A DNA stretch of 64,000 nucleotides from the NCBI GenBank assembly GCA_002751075.1, contig NAOQ01000104.1:66827-130826 (forward strand). The letters are read 5' to 3'. Positions 52,773 to 64,000 of this stretch are shown one piece after another. The translations under genes and the position numbers were made by a program. Position 1 is the first letter of the stretch, and each line of letters starts with the position of its first letter. This DNA comes from Ichthyophonus hoferi (lineage: Eukaryota > Opisthokonta > Ichthyosporea > Ichthyophonida > Ichthyophonidae). Below the pieces are notes generated by a model that saw only the letters and a program-made list of their open reading frames with translations, was not told where the DNA came from and searched no databases.

Positions 52773-55700
52773 GAATAATAGTAATAAATAAGAATACTAA
52801 TAACAACAACAATAACAAAAAAAAAAAAAAAAAAAGTCACAACACATACCTAATAGAATCATACATCTTGGGGTTAGAGACCCTAGATGCATATTCACTC
52901 TTTATAATGTGGGAGTGCACCTGGTCGCCTCTCACGTCATCATCCAGTAGGCCTCTAATGAAGTTGGGGATATCTTGGTAGTCAAAGTTGTCGGAAAATA
53001 GGCCTGGTACCTATATATATAGATGTAGGTGTATATTATATGTGTATGTTTTAGTGCATATATATATTACTATACATGGGAAGGGTTAAGGTATGCCATA
53101 TAGCCATACATCATTAAGCTCTATGTTACTGTTGTACTATCGTATACATACACAATGGCGTCAATTATAGCCATGTAAAACCAACGGCCAATAAGAATAT
53201 TAACATCAAATACATGATAGCTCTGCTACCCAATCACGAATGATATCAGTCACCCCAACATAAAGAACAACCCAATAGTATCACATGATCACATACACTC
53301 CTCCAATAACAACTAAGTATCACTAGTACATATACATACACATAACAGTCACCGTGTGAATTGTTTACGCTTCTCGCTTTAAAATAAAGTCAATTGGGTA
53401 AGATATTTTCAATTGGCATGCTATGCTTTCATTGGTTTACAAAATTAAATCCAGCCTTCCATTTAACTATGATCTATTGAATAATAAATTTTATAATCAT
53501 TTAAAATATTTTAAATACCAAATCATAAGATAGAAAGATAAAGATTATATTACACAGAATGTATATAAAGATATAAAAGCTGTAAAAATGAACTAAAACG
53601 TAACCCAATACCAAATACAATTCTGGCTTTTTTTATTAAAAAAAACGCATTAGATGATAATTAAATAGACATGTATAGACAACAAAATAACTTTAAAAAG
53701 AATCAAAAGTTAAATCCAATAAAAATCAAGACTAAATTGCTATTAACCAATAGTATTTTGAATATAAACTTTAAATATATATACCTGAGGCGAACATATG
53801 TAAATATGGCAGTCTACCAGATCTGATCGAATGTCAATGCAGCTATTCCTTTCAAAAAGGGCCAACGGGAAGGTACGTCCCTCTTTGGTCCTCCAACCCT
53901 CAGTACGGTATTCCAACATCTGTCCTGATTTGGGGCATAAGGCAACCAATAGGGAGTCTTCGTTACTCCTATATATATATATATATAGGGGTGTGGATAT
54001 ATGTATATGTGAGTGTATGTATGCATGTATATATATATGCTTGATGGTGGTGTATATATATGTAGGTAGATATATGTTAAAGATTGGGAGAAGGAGGAGA
54101 GAGGGGTAAAGTGTAAAGTTAACCTAGGGCGGATAACCAGCAGAGCGACATATTCGACATGTTGCATTACACTATAATACAAAGAAATGTATAACAATAT
54201 ATTACAAATATAACACATTCAATTATATTATATAACAGCTACAACACACCTTATACATAGAGAAGACAAATATTAGTGTACAAGATTGTATCTTAATTTT
54301 GAAGAGAAATATATATATATAATGGTATTAAGATAGACACCTATAGGGTTGTATAGGTTAAACAGAATAGACAATATAGATTGAGCTAGTTTGTCTATTA
54401 CATAGGGCTATAGTATATCAAATTCTATTATACTATACTCTATGCTATATATGCAACGTCATAAAGATGCTTACCTTGTAAAGTGCTCTGGGTGACGCTC
54501 CTTTAGCACTACAGTCATAACATTTCGTTTATCTTTTTTAATTCGTTCTCTGTGTAATAACAATAGTGGTTAGAAATATAGTAATACTAACCGATGATTG
54601 AATACTCTATTCTGAAGCATATATTCTTGTACTTATGTTAGTTTGTGTCATGAGATATTACGTTATATTATCATGAAGCATTTATGTATCTATGTAGATG
54701 TTGGATAGATGATGGTTTTTGAAATGATATATTCATATATTCTAGGGTATGGTATGATATCCTATGTTACATTATCATGATACATCTATAGCTACGTAGA
54801 CCTAAATCCTCCCAAACCTCACAGATGCAGGCCCTATCTGTTCTGATTGGTTGCATTTAATCAAGAAATTCATAATTAACATATATATATACGTCATACA
54901 GTTATATGTGCAAAACACATGCCATATCACGCTGATACATACATTGATATGCCAATTAATTAATTAATTAGGCCTGATATGTGACTGCTAAGATGGACAG
55001 GGATCATTACATGTAAAGACACGAAACTATGGTATGAGATAATAGGATATTATATGATATATTAAAATATAATATCAAGTATAAATCCAACATATATACA
55101 TAGGCCCTTACATACCTGTGAGCCCTGACGACGTCACCAAACTGCATATTACTTAATACATCGCTGGTTACCAACACAAAGTCGGAGCGGAACAGGGACT
55201 TATTGAAGATATCGCGCAAAACATCACCATTGTTAATGGCCCCAGGACACTCAATTACAGTCACCTTGGTAGGACAGTGTTTAGCGGCCCATCTTGATTT
55301 GCTGTGGGGTATTAGCATAATTTAATGTTTTAATGTACTATAATACAGATAAGTCATAAGCTAATAAGAAGTGGTAAAACAAAACAAAAAATAATGGATA
55401 AATGAGAAAAAAGATATAGCAAATATGAATATGACGATTTGCGCATTAATGCATAAATACAGAGAAAATAAAAATAAAAATAAAAATAAAAATAAAAACA
55501 TAACGTGGCAGAAGAAAAAGATACAGCGATCATTTAAGGAATGAGCAACAGAAATTTAAAAACAAAATAATACAACAACATTAGCATATAATAGTAAGAA
55601 TATAACTACATACTTAATATAATCGCAAATCATGCCGCTGTGAGCACAGGAAAAGATAAAGACTTCTTTAATTCCAGCTGAACTTAGAAACTCCAATGTG

Positions 55701-56945
55701 TATTCAATCATTGGACTGTTGACCAGAGGTAAAAGGGCCTGTTTAACACAACCAATCAGACTCATATTTAAAATATTTTATCCAATAAGAAGGTACGTAA
55801 AAACCCATCCCTTCTTTATAATCCTCTTTTAAATTCAGTTTCCTGGACTCACAAGACCAATAGAAAGGTATACTTTAAATATATTAATTATAACTTCATA
55901 GCAGCTACCACACATTAAAATGATATCTATAGTTCACCAATCATGGTTGTGATATTAAAGTAATATAATATGTTCTCCCTGGGTGTTGATTAATTATAAA
56001 GTTGCTTCCAATATATATATATATATGATACAACGGTTATTGTAAGCAAATTGGTCTCTATGAGATATCTTTTTTATATATAACTGCATTGTTGCTGGGT
56101 TTGTGGTATAATTATAGGTATATATATATATGCTATTATGGCACCAACAAACAAAAACTCACGGGTTAGATTAGGCAAAACAACACATACACGTGTATAT
56201 TCATAAATATAAGTAAGTATATGAACATATAAACCCACAACTTATTTATGTATACTTCATTATCTTTTTTAAGTCTATCAAGCTATAAAGGAAAAATATT
56301 TCCATCTATAGAGCTATAAAGTAAAAAGAAGAGCCGTCGGAAAGGTCTGTTACTACCTATAACAACTCAAACATGTAAATGGTAAGAAAAATAATATCTT
56401 AGCATTATATATAGTTCACTCCTTCTAGTTTTCTCAGGCTATTTCTTGTTTTATAGTATACTACATCCATTCTTTCTCCTACCCCTACCCCCCTTTTATC
56501 ATTTTTTTTAATAATATTTGCTCCTGATTTCTCAGTCTTTATTCTTCTCGCTAGCGTAGTACTTTTCTATTTAACTTTACTTCTTTCCATGATGTATAAC
56601 TCCAAATCTATAGTATGTATCTCTCTCTTTATCTTATGTATTCTATATGCACAGCATATATATATTATCAATTCAACTTATCTGATTGTACTTTCTATTC
56701 TGCCAAGACTTTGTAAATCTATTTATCTTTCTTAGTTAAAGGAAACTAATAGTGTGGATGCATAATATATTTTTAAAATACACTTCCTACAACAAGGAGC
56801 TAGTACACGTGTCAGAACTTGGGTTACCTACCCGTGGCATGTCAAAAGAAATGGGACGAAATCTATTGGTAAAACTGTCGGTAAAGATCACCGCCTTCAG
56901 CTCCTCCTCCTCCGTCCATTCCTCTTTCTTATCTTTCTTAACCAT
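44028..56945 (-). CDS. EIF2B5: Translation initiation factor eIF2B subunit epsilon (catalytic GEF subunit)
   Basis: Exons: 56945-56832, 55738-55614, 55301-55116, 54549-54475, 53968-53785, 53010-52850, 52395-52276, 51820-51720, 51332-51259, (one not seen), 50098-50044, 49783-49704, 49142-49114, 48824-48735, 47855-47751, 47459-47368, 46974-46864, 46353-46273, 45905-45852, 45138-45043 and 44096-44028 (stop TAG). About 667 residues are visible; the human protein has 721. The start is a nucleotidyltransferase-like domain (VIFTDSFTNRFRPISFDMPR, then LPLVNSPMIEYTLEFL). A left-handed beta-helix of hexapeptide repeats follows (NVVVGAGTVIGAKTTI, IGPDCVIGAGCVIDGCYIWEG). An acidic linker leads to the C-terminal HEAT/W2 domain that exchanges GDP for GTP on eIF2, ending WLQEAEEESDDESDDE. 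Phase demands a missing exon of 3n+2 bases before 50098, probably inside the N run. The 3' ends of neighbours on both sides are well separated. Confidence 0.93.
45268..45307. repeat. GAGAAA hexamer microsatellite in an EIF2B5 intron
   Basis: About six perfect copies of GAGAAA. On the gene's strand this is a TTTCTC pyrimidine tract, but it lies about 130 bases upstream of the exon acceptor in gene order, so it is unlikely to be the splice tract itself. Confidence 0.75.
46160..46255. repeat. Purine (A/G) tract in an EIF2B5 intron
   Basis: Roughly 95 bases almost wholly A and G, with AAAGAA and AAAAAG periodicity. On the coding strand it is a long pyrimidine tract immediately after the donor of the exon ending at 46273. 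Confidence 0.75.
48516..48752. repeat. Local duplication including the 3' end of an EIF2B5 exon
   Basis: 48516-48554 (AGTAGCAATAGAGTCCTAGATG... GACCTTC) and 48712-48752 (AGTTAGCAAAAGAGTCCTACGTG... GGTCTTC) are diverged copies. The second contains the last bases and donor of the exon 48824-48735. The first lies downstream in the intron and carries a damaged donor (CTAGGAC in place of CGTAGGAC on the gene's strand). Confidence 0.6.
50201..50834. other. Assembly gap (634 N) inside EIF2B5
   Basis: N run bounded on both sides by TA microsatellite (50168-50200 and 50835-50851). Reading phase and the hexapeptide-repeat register of eIF2B-epsilon suggest that a small coding exon lies inside it. Confidence 0.95.
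51205..51243. repeat. GTAT tetranucleotide microsatellite
   Basis: About nine perfect GTAT units directly downstream, in gene order, of the EIF2B5 exon ending at 51259. Confidence 0.85.
52741..52825. repeat. AAT trinucleotide and poly(A) low-complexity tract
   Basis: A series of AAT/AATAAG units followed by an uninterrupted run of about 17-18 A near 52818-52835, in the EIF2B5 intron beside the exon ending at 52850. Confidence 0.75.
54652..54800. repeat. Tandem duplication (period about 103 bp) in an EIF2B5 intron
   Basis: 54652-54698 and 54755-54800 share GATATTACGTTATATTATCATGA / GATATCCTATGTTACATTATCATGA-type sequence and end TATGTAGA / TACGTAGA. Confidence 0.65.
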
Positions 56946-58277
56946 GGTGAAATATATTAGTGCACACAGTGAAGATTAATACATACATACAACCACCATA
57001 GAGGGACTTCACACAAACAATTAGGTGTTATTAGTTATCTTGTTTATATTTCTAATACAATCTAGTACATAAATGTGTACTATAGCAGAATTTCTATTGG
57101 AAATTTTAAAATATATTATTTATTTAATATATAAATGGATAATTCTGGGGATATCCTGCCAACATATAGCCATGCATGCTTTTTACAATTATTTTATTAG
57201 TTATAATTGCAGCATGCAATTATAGGTGAATAAAATTTAAAGTAAAGATAATGTTGGTAATTCATAGGATTTCTGGCTAATATATATAATATCCTGCCTA
57301 TATTTGCAATATAAGGACCTATGCATGACATTGTAAGATATATGGTACTAGATATTGTTCACGTGTAAGATAGGTCAGTCATTTTAGTCATAACGGTTAG
57401 GCTCCCATCTATTTAGACTCGGTTTCTTAATGGCCATTTAAATACAATATTAATATCTATTGGTTATTTATTATTCCTCTGATATGTTGTTTTCCATTCG
57501 CTAATAATATAAAGCTAAATGCTTAAGTTCTTGAATAAAATAATGTCTAATCAATGATCTTGTATTTGCTGAACTTGCACATAATCTTTGTTAATATTTT
57601 CTATTTATATTTTATATATATATTTATTTTTTTGAAAAATATATATTTAAATTATTATAACCTCAAATAAAATAAAAAATTTAAGTAAGTTTGCCAATCT
57701 GCATGACGAAACGGCGGATAGGGAAGAACATGGTGGAGCAAAGCAAATGATTACTAGCCAATAGATGCTGGGTGATAAACTATGCATAGAGGAATGACAA
57801 AGTAAAAAATTAATTAATCTCTTAGAGATTAATTAAAACATTTTCTCTCTCACTATATTCTAAAATGAATATAGAAAACTCATACTAAATAATATTTAAA
57901 AAATTGAACATTAAAAAACGTAATTAGTACTAATATAGAATAAAAATTGTAATACCTTCTTTAAAAAATAGGAATTTAAACAAAAGATTCTTTATTATTA
58001 ATTACTGAATTAATTAATTAATTATTAATTAATGGGAAATTTGGTTTGTAAATTTTTTGACATAGCGGAATATAATAATATCGTACCACGTGATGAACGT
58101 TCGGTTGTATAGTACCGGAAAAAATGCGATTGAATTTTATTTGTATAGAATTATAGTGACCGTTTTCTTTTATTCACCTGAATTTAGTTAGATTAGGTTT
58201 CCTCTATATATATATATATATATATATATATTTACATATTTTTTGAGTTTTGCTTTTAGTTAATTATTATAAGAAAC
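56946..58277. promoter_or_regulatory. Divergent intergenic region of EIF2B5 and PCF11
   Basis: 1.33 kb between two start codons facing away from each other; both promoters must be here. Palindromic CACGTG occurs at 57360-57365 and 58087-58092, and a TTAATTAA-rich palindromic tract at about 58010-58033. No coding chain was found. Confidence 0.5.
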
Positions 58278-61200
58278 ATGTCAGAACCGTTGGATTTAAA
58301 GACCATAAGGGCCGATTATGAAACGACCTTGGCAACGCTGGAAGTTAATTCCAAACCTATCATCAATACGTTGACGATGTTAGCCGGTGAAAACATTCAA
58401 GCTGCCACCGAAATTGTCGATGCGATTGAGCAAAGAATATTCAAGGTATTAGCTAGAGACGGAGAAGAATGGATACAGCACTTGTTCTTTTCTGCCAGGA
58501 TTGTGTATCCTTCAAAAACTAAAATTAAAAAATATGATTTTATGGAAGCTTTATCTTTCCTAACCCATTCCTTGGGTATTAACATTATTAGGATATATAT
58601 AAATATATATATATATATATTTCTTTTGAATACAGTGATATATATTAGCTCTGCTACGCAGCAGGCTTTATCTCATCACCGCAGCAATCTCCGCTATGGT
58701 TTTCGTTATACACACGTATAAACGATAATTAATCGCTATAGTAGAGTAGTTAAAACACCCATTTTATTGGATGTGTTGGTGAAAGAGATATTTCTCCTGT
58801 GAGAATTCCTCATTGTTGCGTTGCTAAGCAAGCGTTGCTCTATCACAACAACTTTAAACACAGTGTCTGTGTTAATTAAGAATCTCCCTCTTCTTACTGC
58901 CTTTATTTTTTAAATGGGCTTGCAAGGGATGAGATTTTTGAGAAGCATTCAGTTTAAAGATAGCAACAACATATAAGAAGGGTGATATATATATATATAT
59001 ATATAACCCTGGTATAGGCAACTATATAATATAAGCTTGGTCTATCGTGGCTTCATTTCAGTTGGCAGAACAGGAGAAACATACCTCAAAATATCAAATT
59101 TCTCAACTATCTAGCTGTCTTTTTGTATATTATTTTTGTTATATTATCTATCGTACTTATTTATCTATATCTATTTAGTTTTTTGGTTTCATTTGTGACT
59201 TTCATTATCATTTATATATTGCGAATTAGACTTAGACAATGGTATTATCATAGGGTTTGTCCTATTGTGTTTAACACCTAGAGCTACACATTTTGATCGT
59301 ACCTGTGCTATGATTTATAAAATATTCTTTGCGTTCGTGATTTTACTACCGTGACTATTTATTCGTACGCTCGTTTACTTTCCCATATAATCTATACACC
59401 AGCACACTGACCTATCTCTCTACATACTATCATACATACATCCTTACCTACTATAATGCTATTAAATGGTAGTATGCATTATTGTACTACTATACTTACT
59501 GTTTAAATGGATTCAATGTCAATAACCTAACACGTTTCTTGTATAATTTAAATTTTATTCACCAATCACCCGTAGTTTTACTTAACAATATCTTTTCTTC
59601 TAGACTGTACTCTGTTTATAATTATTAATACATTCCTTATCCTCACACTATCCAATCATAACTGTACTCTCACAGCAACCATTACTTTTTATGGACATGA
59701 GCAGACCACCACTAACAATATAAAACTAATATTTCAGATATACTAACGATCATTTCTACTCCATTTGCATGACTCTCATACTTGTATTCATTCTTCCCTT
59801 TCTCTCTCTGTCTCTCTCTCTCTCTAACCACCCTATACCCCTGCCACTAGGCCGAACCGAGCAATAAGTTACCGTTATTTTATCTCCTGGATTCTATTCT
59901 TAAAAATGTTGGTGGAATCTACATCAAGTTATTCTCTCGCAATATTGTACTTTTAGTATATGGGGCATATACTATGGTAGATGAACGAACCCAGTACCAA
60001 TTTATTCGGTGTGTTTTTTGTGTTTTTCCTCTATGTTTCAGTTTCTCTGTATGTTATGGTTACCCTGGGCTTGGAATTGCTTTTTAGTGGTACTTTTACG
60101 TAACACACATTTGTCCACCGTACCATAAAGTTGCCACACCTATCATACGCATGCCATACTAACCAAACCTGTATATGCGTGCAACCACAAATATATCTTT
60201 ATTGATACATACATAGTATATGCGCACAAATATATTTTTATTGATACATATGATAATACATACATACACCTAGTCCTAACATTGCGTACATATATACGAA
60301 CATACTTACGTACGCGTTTGTATATATAGTTAAGATCACCCCAGAATCTTAAACTTACACGGCCATCCACACATAATTAAAACTATGATAATAATCAAAT
60401 TATATTGCTCTTCAGTCTCCGAAATACGTGGAATTCTATTTTCTCGCCCGACCGATTACGAGAGATAGATAGTCGCATAGAACAACAGCATCAACAACAT
60501 AAGGCAAGGCGGAATAGTGAAACCGTCCACATCAATCCTGAATTTGCTGTAGGTTTTGTAGTGAAATGATTACGTTTGCATAATTGGCTTATTAATTATA
60601 ATGTAAAAGGTGCGCACTGGTTGTTTTGTTACTATGCTTACAGGAATTAGAGTGTATACCAGCAATACTCACTAGTTCACCAATAAAGACCTTGTTGTAT
60701 AATTATAATTTGCCTGATTTCTAGTAATATTTTGTTGGATATCATGCCTTAAACACCATTATAGTGGGCCTTGTATCTTTCCCTCTCGAATCAATTGTGC
60801 CTTTTTAATTATGGACATTGTGTTTATTGGTGAACATAAATTTAACTTTACTAACACTCATATGAAAATATAGTCTGCATTATATGTTTCTTGTTACTTA
60901 TTATGAGATAATTTTTAAAAGTTTTAATCAAAAACACTCATTGGTGGATATTCTGGGTACTATTAGCGGAAGGTGAAGCAAACCGTAGCAGGGCCTCGAC
61001 CAGTTTTTAACGGTCCTCGAGACCCACGTGTTACTCCTAGTCACCATGGGGTATGTCGTCTACCGCTTACCTCCGTTTCTTATTTCTTGTTTTTTTTTTT
61101 ATAGTATGCTTTCATATAAAGGTCTTGAGAAAGGTTGGGGGGGAGAAAGAGAGATGCACAACGGGTAAAAGGCAATGAAGGGCAGAGGCAGATTAAAGAA

Positions 61201-63583
61201 AAAGATAAATTAACATCACTGTGTAGGTCTTATTATATGTGGCTCTTATCATAAAATTTTGTTAGTTTATGCTACTCCTATCATATGTCTTTATTAGCTT
61301 GTCATACTGCTATTGTAAGTCACTTCCGCCTACCCTATTCCGATATACACATGAGTAGCATCACCAATATGCAAACAGATATAAATTTATTCAAATGAAC
61401 ACACATGCACTGTATATATTCATATGGAAGAGACTATATACAAACTATATTACATATAGATAGACACACACAGATTATGAAAGAGGGCAAGAGTTAGTGG
61501 CAAATACTTTGGACCTACTCTCAATGCATCACTTATAACATGAACCCTTCCGTGGTTACCATGATTACCAGTCCTATTCCGTTACATGCTCACCTTTTAT
61601 ATCTACTGTATTTTACCCTTTTTAATCTTTCTCATTCGGTCCCCCCCTCTCTATTTATAGGGGCCAGTCAATCCTCGTATACGGCCGCGAGGTGACAATT
61701 GGACGCCACCACCAACTGCGAGAGGATACACGGGCCACCCCACCCCTGACCCTAGTAGGTTAAATGAATATGTGAGAGGGAGAGCTCCAGAGGGAGTTCG
61801 CAGAGAGCCTCCTGCTAATGATTGGCGAGCTGAAGAGCCCCCTAGGGGTAGCCCACGACCAAGTGACCCTGCCTACCCACCGCCCACAGATATTAATAGG
61901 TAGGCAGGGAAGAGAGGAGAGAGGAGATAGGAGAGAGAAATAGTTATAGGTAGGGGCGAGGGAGGCCTGCCTGACCATAAACGTGATAGGTAACTAGATA
62001 GGATTCTATTTGATTGACTGTCACTTATACTCTTGGTTTATTAATACTTACTCTCCTTCACTTGCAGAGCCCCTTCTCCCTATAGTAATTCACCAACGGC
62101 AATCCGAGGTCCTCCCTCTCCCACGCCCCCCATGGAAAGAATAGAACGAGGTAACGCATATAAGATGGTGCCAGGGGAGAAGGAAGATATGAGTCTCGAT
62201 AAAAAAAGGAGATTAATGGAGTCACAAAATAGACTTCTGAAACAGGTAGATATGTCCACTACTATACAACGTACTATACACTATAATATACACTATACTA
62301 TACACTATTCTATACAACGTACTATACACTATAATATACACTATAATATACACTATAATATACACTATACTATACACTATTCTATACAACGTACTATACA
62401 CTATAATATACACTATAATATACACTATACTATACAACGTACTATACACCATACTATACACTATACTATATATATATATATACAATAGACCTTTCTCGTG
62501 TATTAACATGTATGTTCTATTGCCCTATTGCCCTACAGGCACACGATCAACTTAGTTCTGGTATGCTAACACCAGACCAGCATAAGATGCTTGTTGAACA
62601 ACTAAGTCAACTTTATGTAGTATGTTATTTATTCCTTTCCCTTATGCCTCTCACTCTCTCTTACACACCTTACTACTCTTTCTTTTTATTTACTTATTTT
62701 TAAATTTGTTCAATTTTTTCTTATTTTTTCCCCTATACTTACACACATATGCAAATGAATATATATATATATATACATTGTCTTCAATGCTTCTTTTTTT
62801 ATATGTAGCACAAATCTTTTTTATCTACAACGCAAACAAACATGGACTATTTTTACACGTTCTGTATAAACTATAATCTTAATAAACCCAACATAACCAG
62901 ACAGATATAACTGAAAAAATGCCAATTTAAAATACTTCAACATTAATAGTCAAAATAACTTGTGCCTATATAGGTATTATTTGATAAATACACGGCTAAA
63001 AAGTATAGAAATGTAAATAAAGGTAGGATGCCTTATAGGAGCGGGCGAGAGCCTACAAGGTTAGAAAAACAAATGAAATAGGATTAAAAAGAGAACTAAC
63101 AGTGAAAGCAAACTAAAACACAATGCATTCATTTATTCACTTTCCTCCTTTTCTTTCCTTCCTCCCTTCTTTCCCCCCCCACACCATACCTCACCAACAT
63201 TAACACACACATTACAAACATCACAAACATTACAGGTACAACAAATGCAACAGCAAAACAAAATTAAACAAGGGCTAGCGCCAGGTAACCTAATGCACTT
63301 TGTACCCCTACCCGCTAACGGTAACAGAACACACTCTCCAGCTATGAACGGCCCACCGCTGCCTACTCCACCCCAGAGCCAACCTACGCAGGTACCCACT
63401 ACGAATCCTAACCCACCCCAACCTCAAAATAATTCTACGTTTATGGTAGCCCCGCCACCTATGCTGCCTGGGATGGTAGTAGGGACACCACAGTATGGCA
63501 TGCCGCCGTTTATGGGGCCTCCTATGATGCAGATACCTCCCAACCAACTACCACCGAGCCAGATGATTGTGGGCGGCCAGGGG
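58278..63583 (+). CDS. PCF11: PCF11, cleavage factor subunit with RNA polymerase II CTD-interacting domain (5' part)
   Basis: Eight exons are in the window: 58278-58445, 59851-59993, 60416-60548, 60967-61050, 61661-61899, 62068-62245, 62539-62616 and 63236-63583; the next donor is at 63584. Phases agree and 457 residues are visible. Residues 1-149 form the CID: YETTLATLEVNSKPIINTL, then LAGENIQAATEIVDAIE, KLPLFYLLDSILKNVGGIYI, LRNTWNSIFSP and SETVHINPEFA, all in the order known for PCF11. The CID binds the phosphorylated CTD of RNA polymerase II; PCF11 couples pre-mRNA cleavage and polyadenylation to termination. A Pro/Arg-rich low-complexity linker follows, then a Gln-rich helix (VQQMQQQNKIKQ) and a Pro/Met/Gln-rich stretch. 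The zinc fingers and CLP1-binding part expected downstream are beyond the window. The first intron is about 1.4 kb. Confidence 0.92.
60185..60262. repeat. Short tandem duplication in a PCF11 intron
   Basis: CACAAATATATCTTTATTGA and CACAAATATATTTTTATTGA, each followed by TACATA, sit about 39 bases apart. Confidence 0.7.
62260..62470. repeat. ACTATACA/ATATACACT minisatellite in a PCF11 intron
   Basis: Over 200 bases built from ACTATACAACGT, ACTATACACTATA and ATATACACTATA units arranged in a higher-order pattern; the ACAACGT variant recurs four times. It begins about 15 bases after the donor at 62246, which makes this intron almost wholly repeat. Confidence 0.85.
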
Positions 63584-64000
63584 GTGGGTATTTATGTATT
63601 TATAAGTATAATAATATAATACTATAATGGTATGATAGTATAGTTTTTATTGTACTTACAGTATTTGTAGTGGGTATATTATCTGTTCTGTGTGAATGTA
63701 ATGACAGTATCTGCCCAAGTAATCACTTATTATCTTCATATCCTATCTATATGTATGTATAATCTAAAGTTAGTATTAAGTATATAAGTGTATATTTCCC
63801 TATCCTTATGGGTTAATAAAGTTTTTTTTGATCTACTAATATAGCATATTTATACCTGTACTGCACCATTTATAATATGACTATACCAAGTGTATTTGTA
63901 TTTTTATACATTGACCAACGTGTACGTGTCCACTACCCAATACAACCTATCATACATGCCTACTAACACATATACATACATACATACATACATACATACA

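Noticed and set aside
16553-58092. CACGTG palindromes in both divergent promoter regions (16553, 57360, 58087)
   Set aside because: About a dozen CACGTG sites were seen in the window, including in exons and introns, so the promoter ones are not clearly special.
58446-58721. Extension of the first PCF11 exon beyond 58445
   Set aside because: The reading frame stays open, but a GTATTA donor at 58446 and the CID register require the splice to 59851; the extension ends in TA repeat peptide.
1-64000. CRISPR arrays, operons, ribosome binding sites, tRNA and rRNA genes
   Set aside because: The window is intron-rich nuclear DNA, so bacterial features do not apply. No tRNA cloverleaf or rRNA core sequence was recognised by eye, though a tRNA scan was not possible.

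Overview
This is nuclear DNA of a eukaryote. The genes are split by many GT-AG introns, the introns and spacers are AT-rich, TA, GTAT, AAT and GAGAAA microsatellites are common, and there are three runs of N. All three standard stops are used, so the code looks standard. The lineage cannot be fixed from the window alone. The housekeeping genes occur in all eukaryotes, but a calcium-regulated kinase joining a CaMK-like catalytic domain to EF-hands and a C-terminal PH domain is not a familiar animal, fungal or plant layout and points to a protist-grade lineage (inference).

Layout: the 3' part of an unrecognised, probably GPI-anchored secreted protein (30-1515, +); UCHL5/UCH37 deubiquitinase in 10 exons (4051-9659, -); a p24/TMED cargo receptor in 5 exons (13002-16029, -); head-to-head with it, a DOT1-like SAM methyltransferase in 6 exons (16612-20150, +); CDC20 in 3 exons (22664-24990, +) with an N run in its second intron; a 20-exon CaMK/EF-hand/PH kinase (27536-38927, -); EIF2B5 in about 21 exons (44028-56945, -), with one small exon apparently lost in the third N run; and, divergent from it, the 5' part of PCF11 (58278 to beyond the window, +).

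The spacers at 1.5-4.0, 9.7-12.8, 20.2-22.6 and 39-44 kb hold no convincing gene. They do share diverged copies, on both strands, of an unclassified dispersed repeat. The introns carry several local tandem duplications and minisatellites.

The genes do not form one pathway. UCHL5 (proteasome), CDC20 (APC/C), eIF2B-epsilon (translation initiation), PCF11 (mRNA 3' end formation) and TMED (ER-Golgi traffic) are ordinary cell machinery. The most unusual items are the kinase architecture, an Asn in place of the catalytic Asp of UCHL5, and an in-phase hydrophobic exon in the methyltransferase that would decide whether it is membrane-anchored. Exon borders were set by hand from splice sites, reading phase and family knowledge; no search or alignment program was run.
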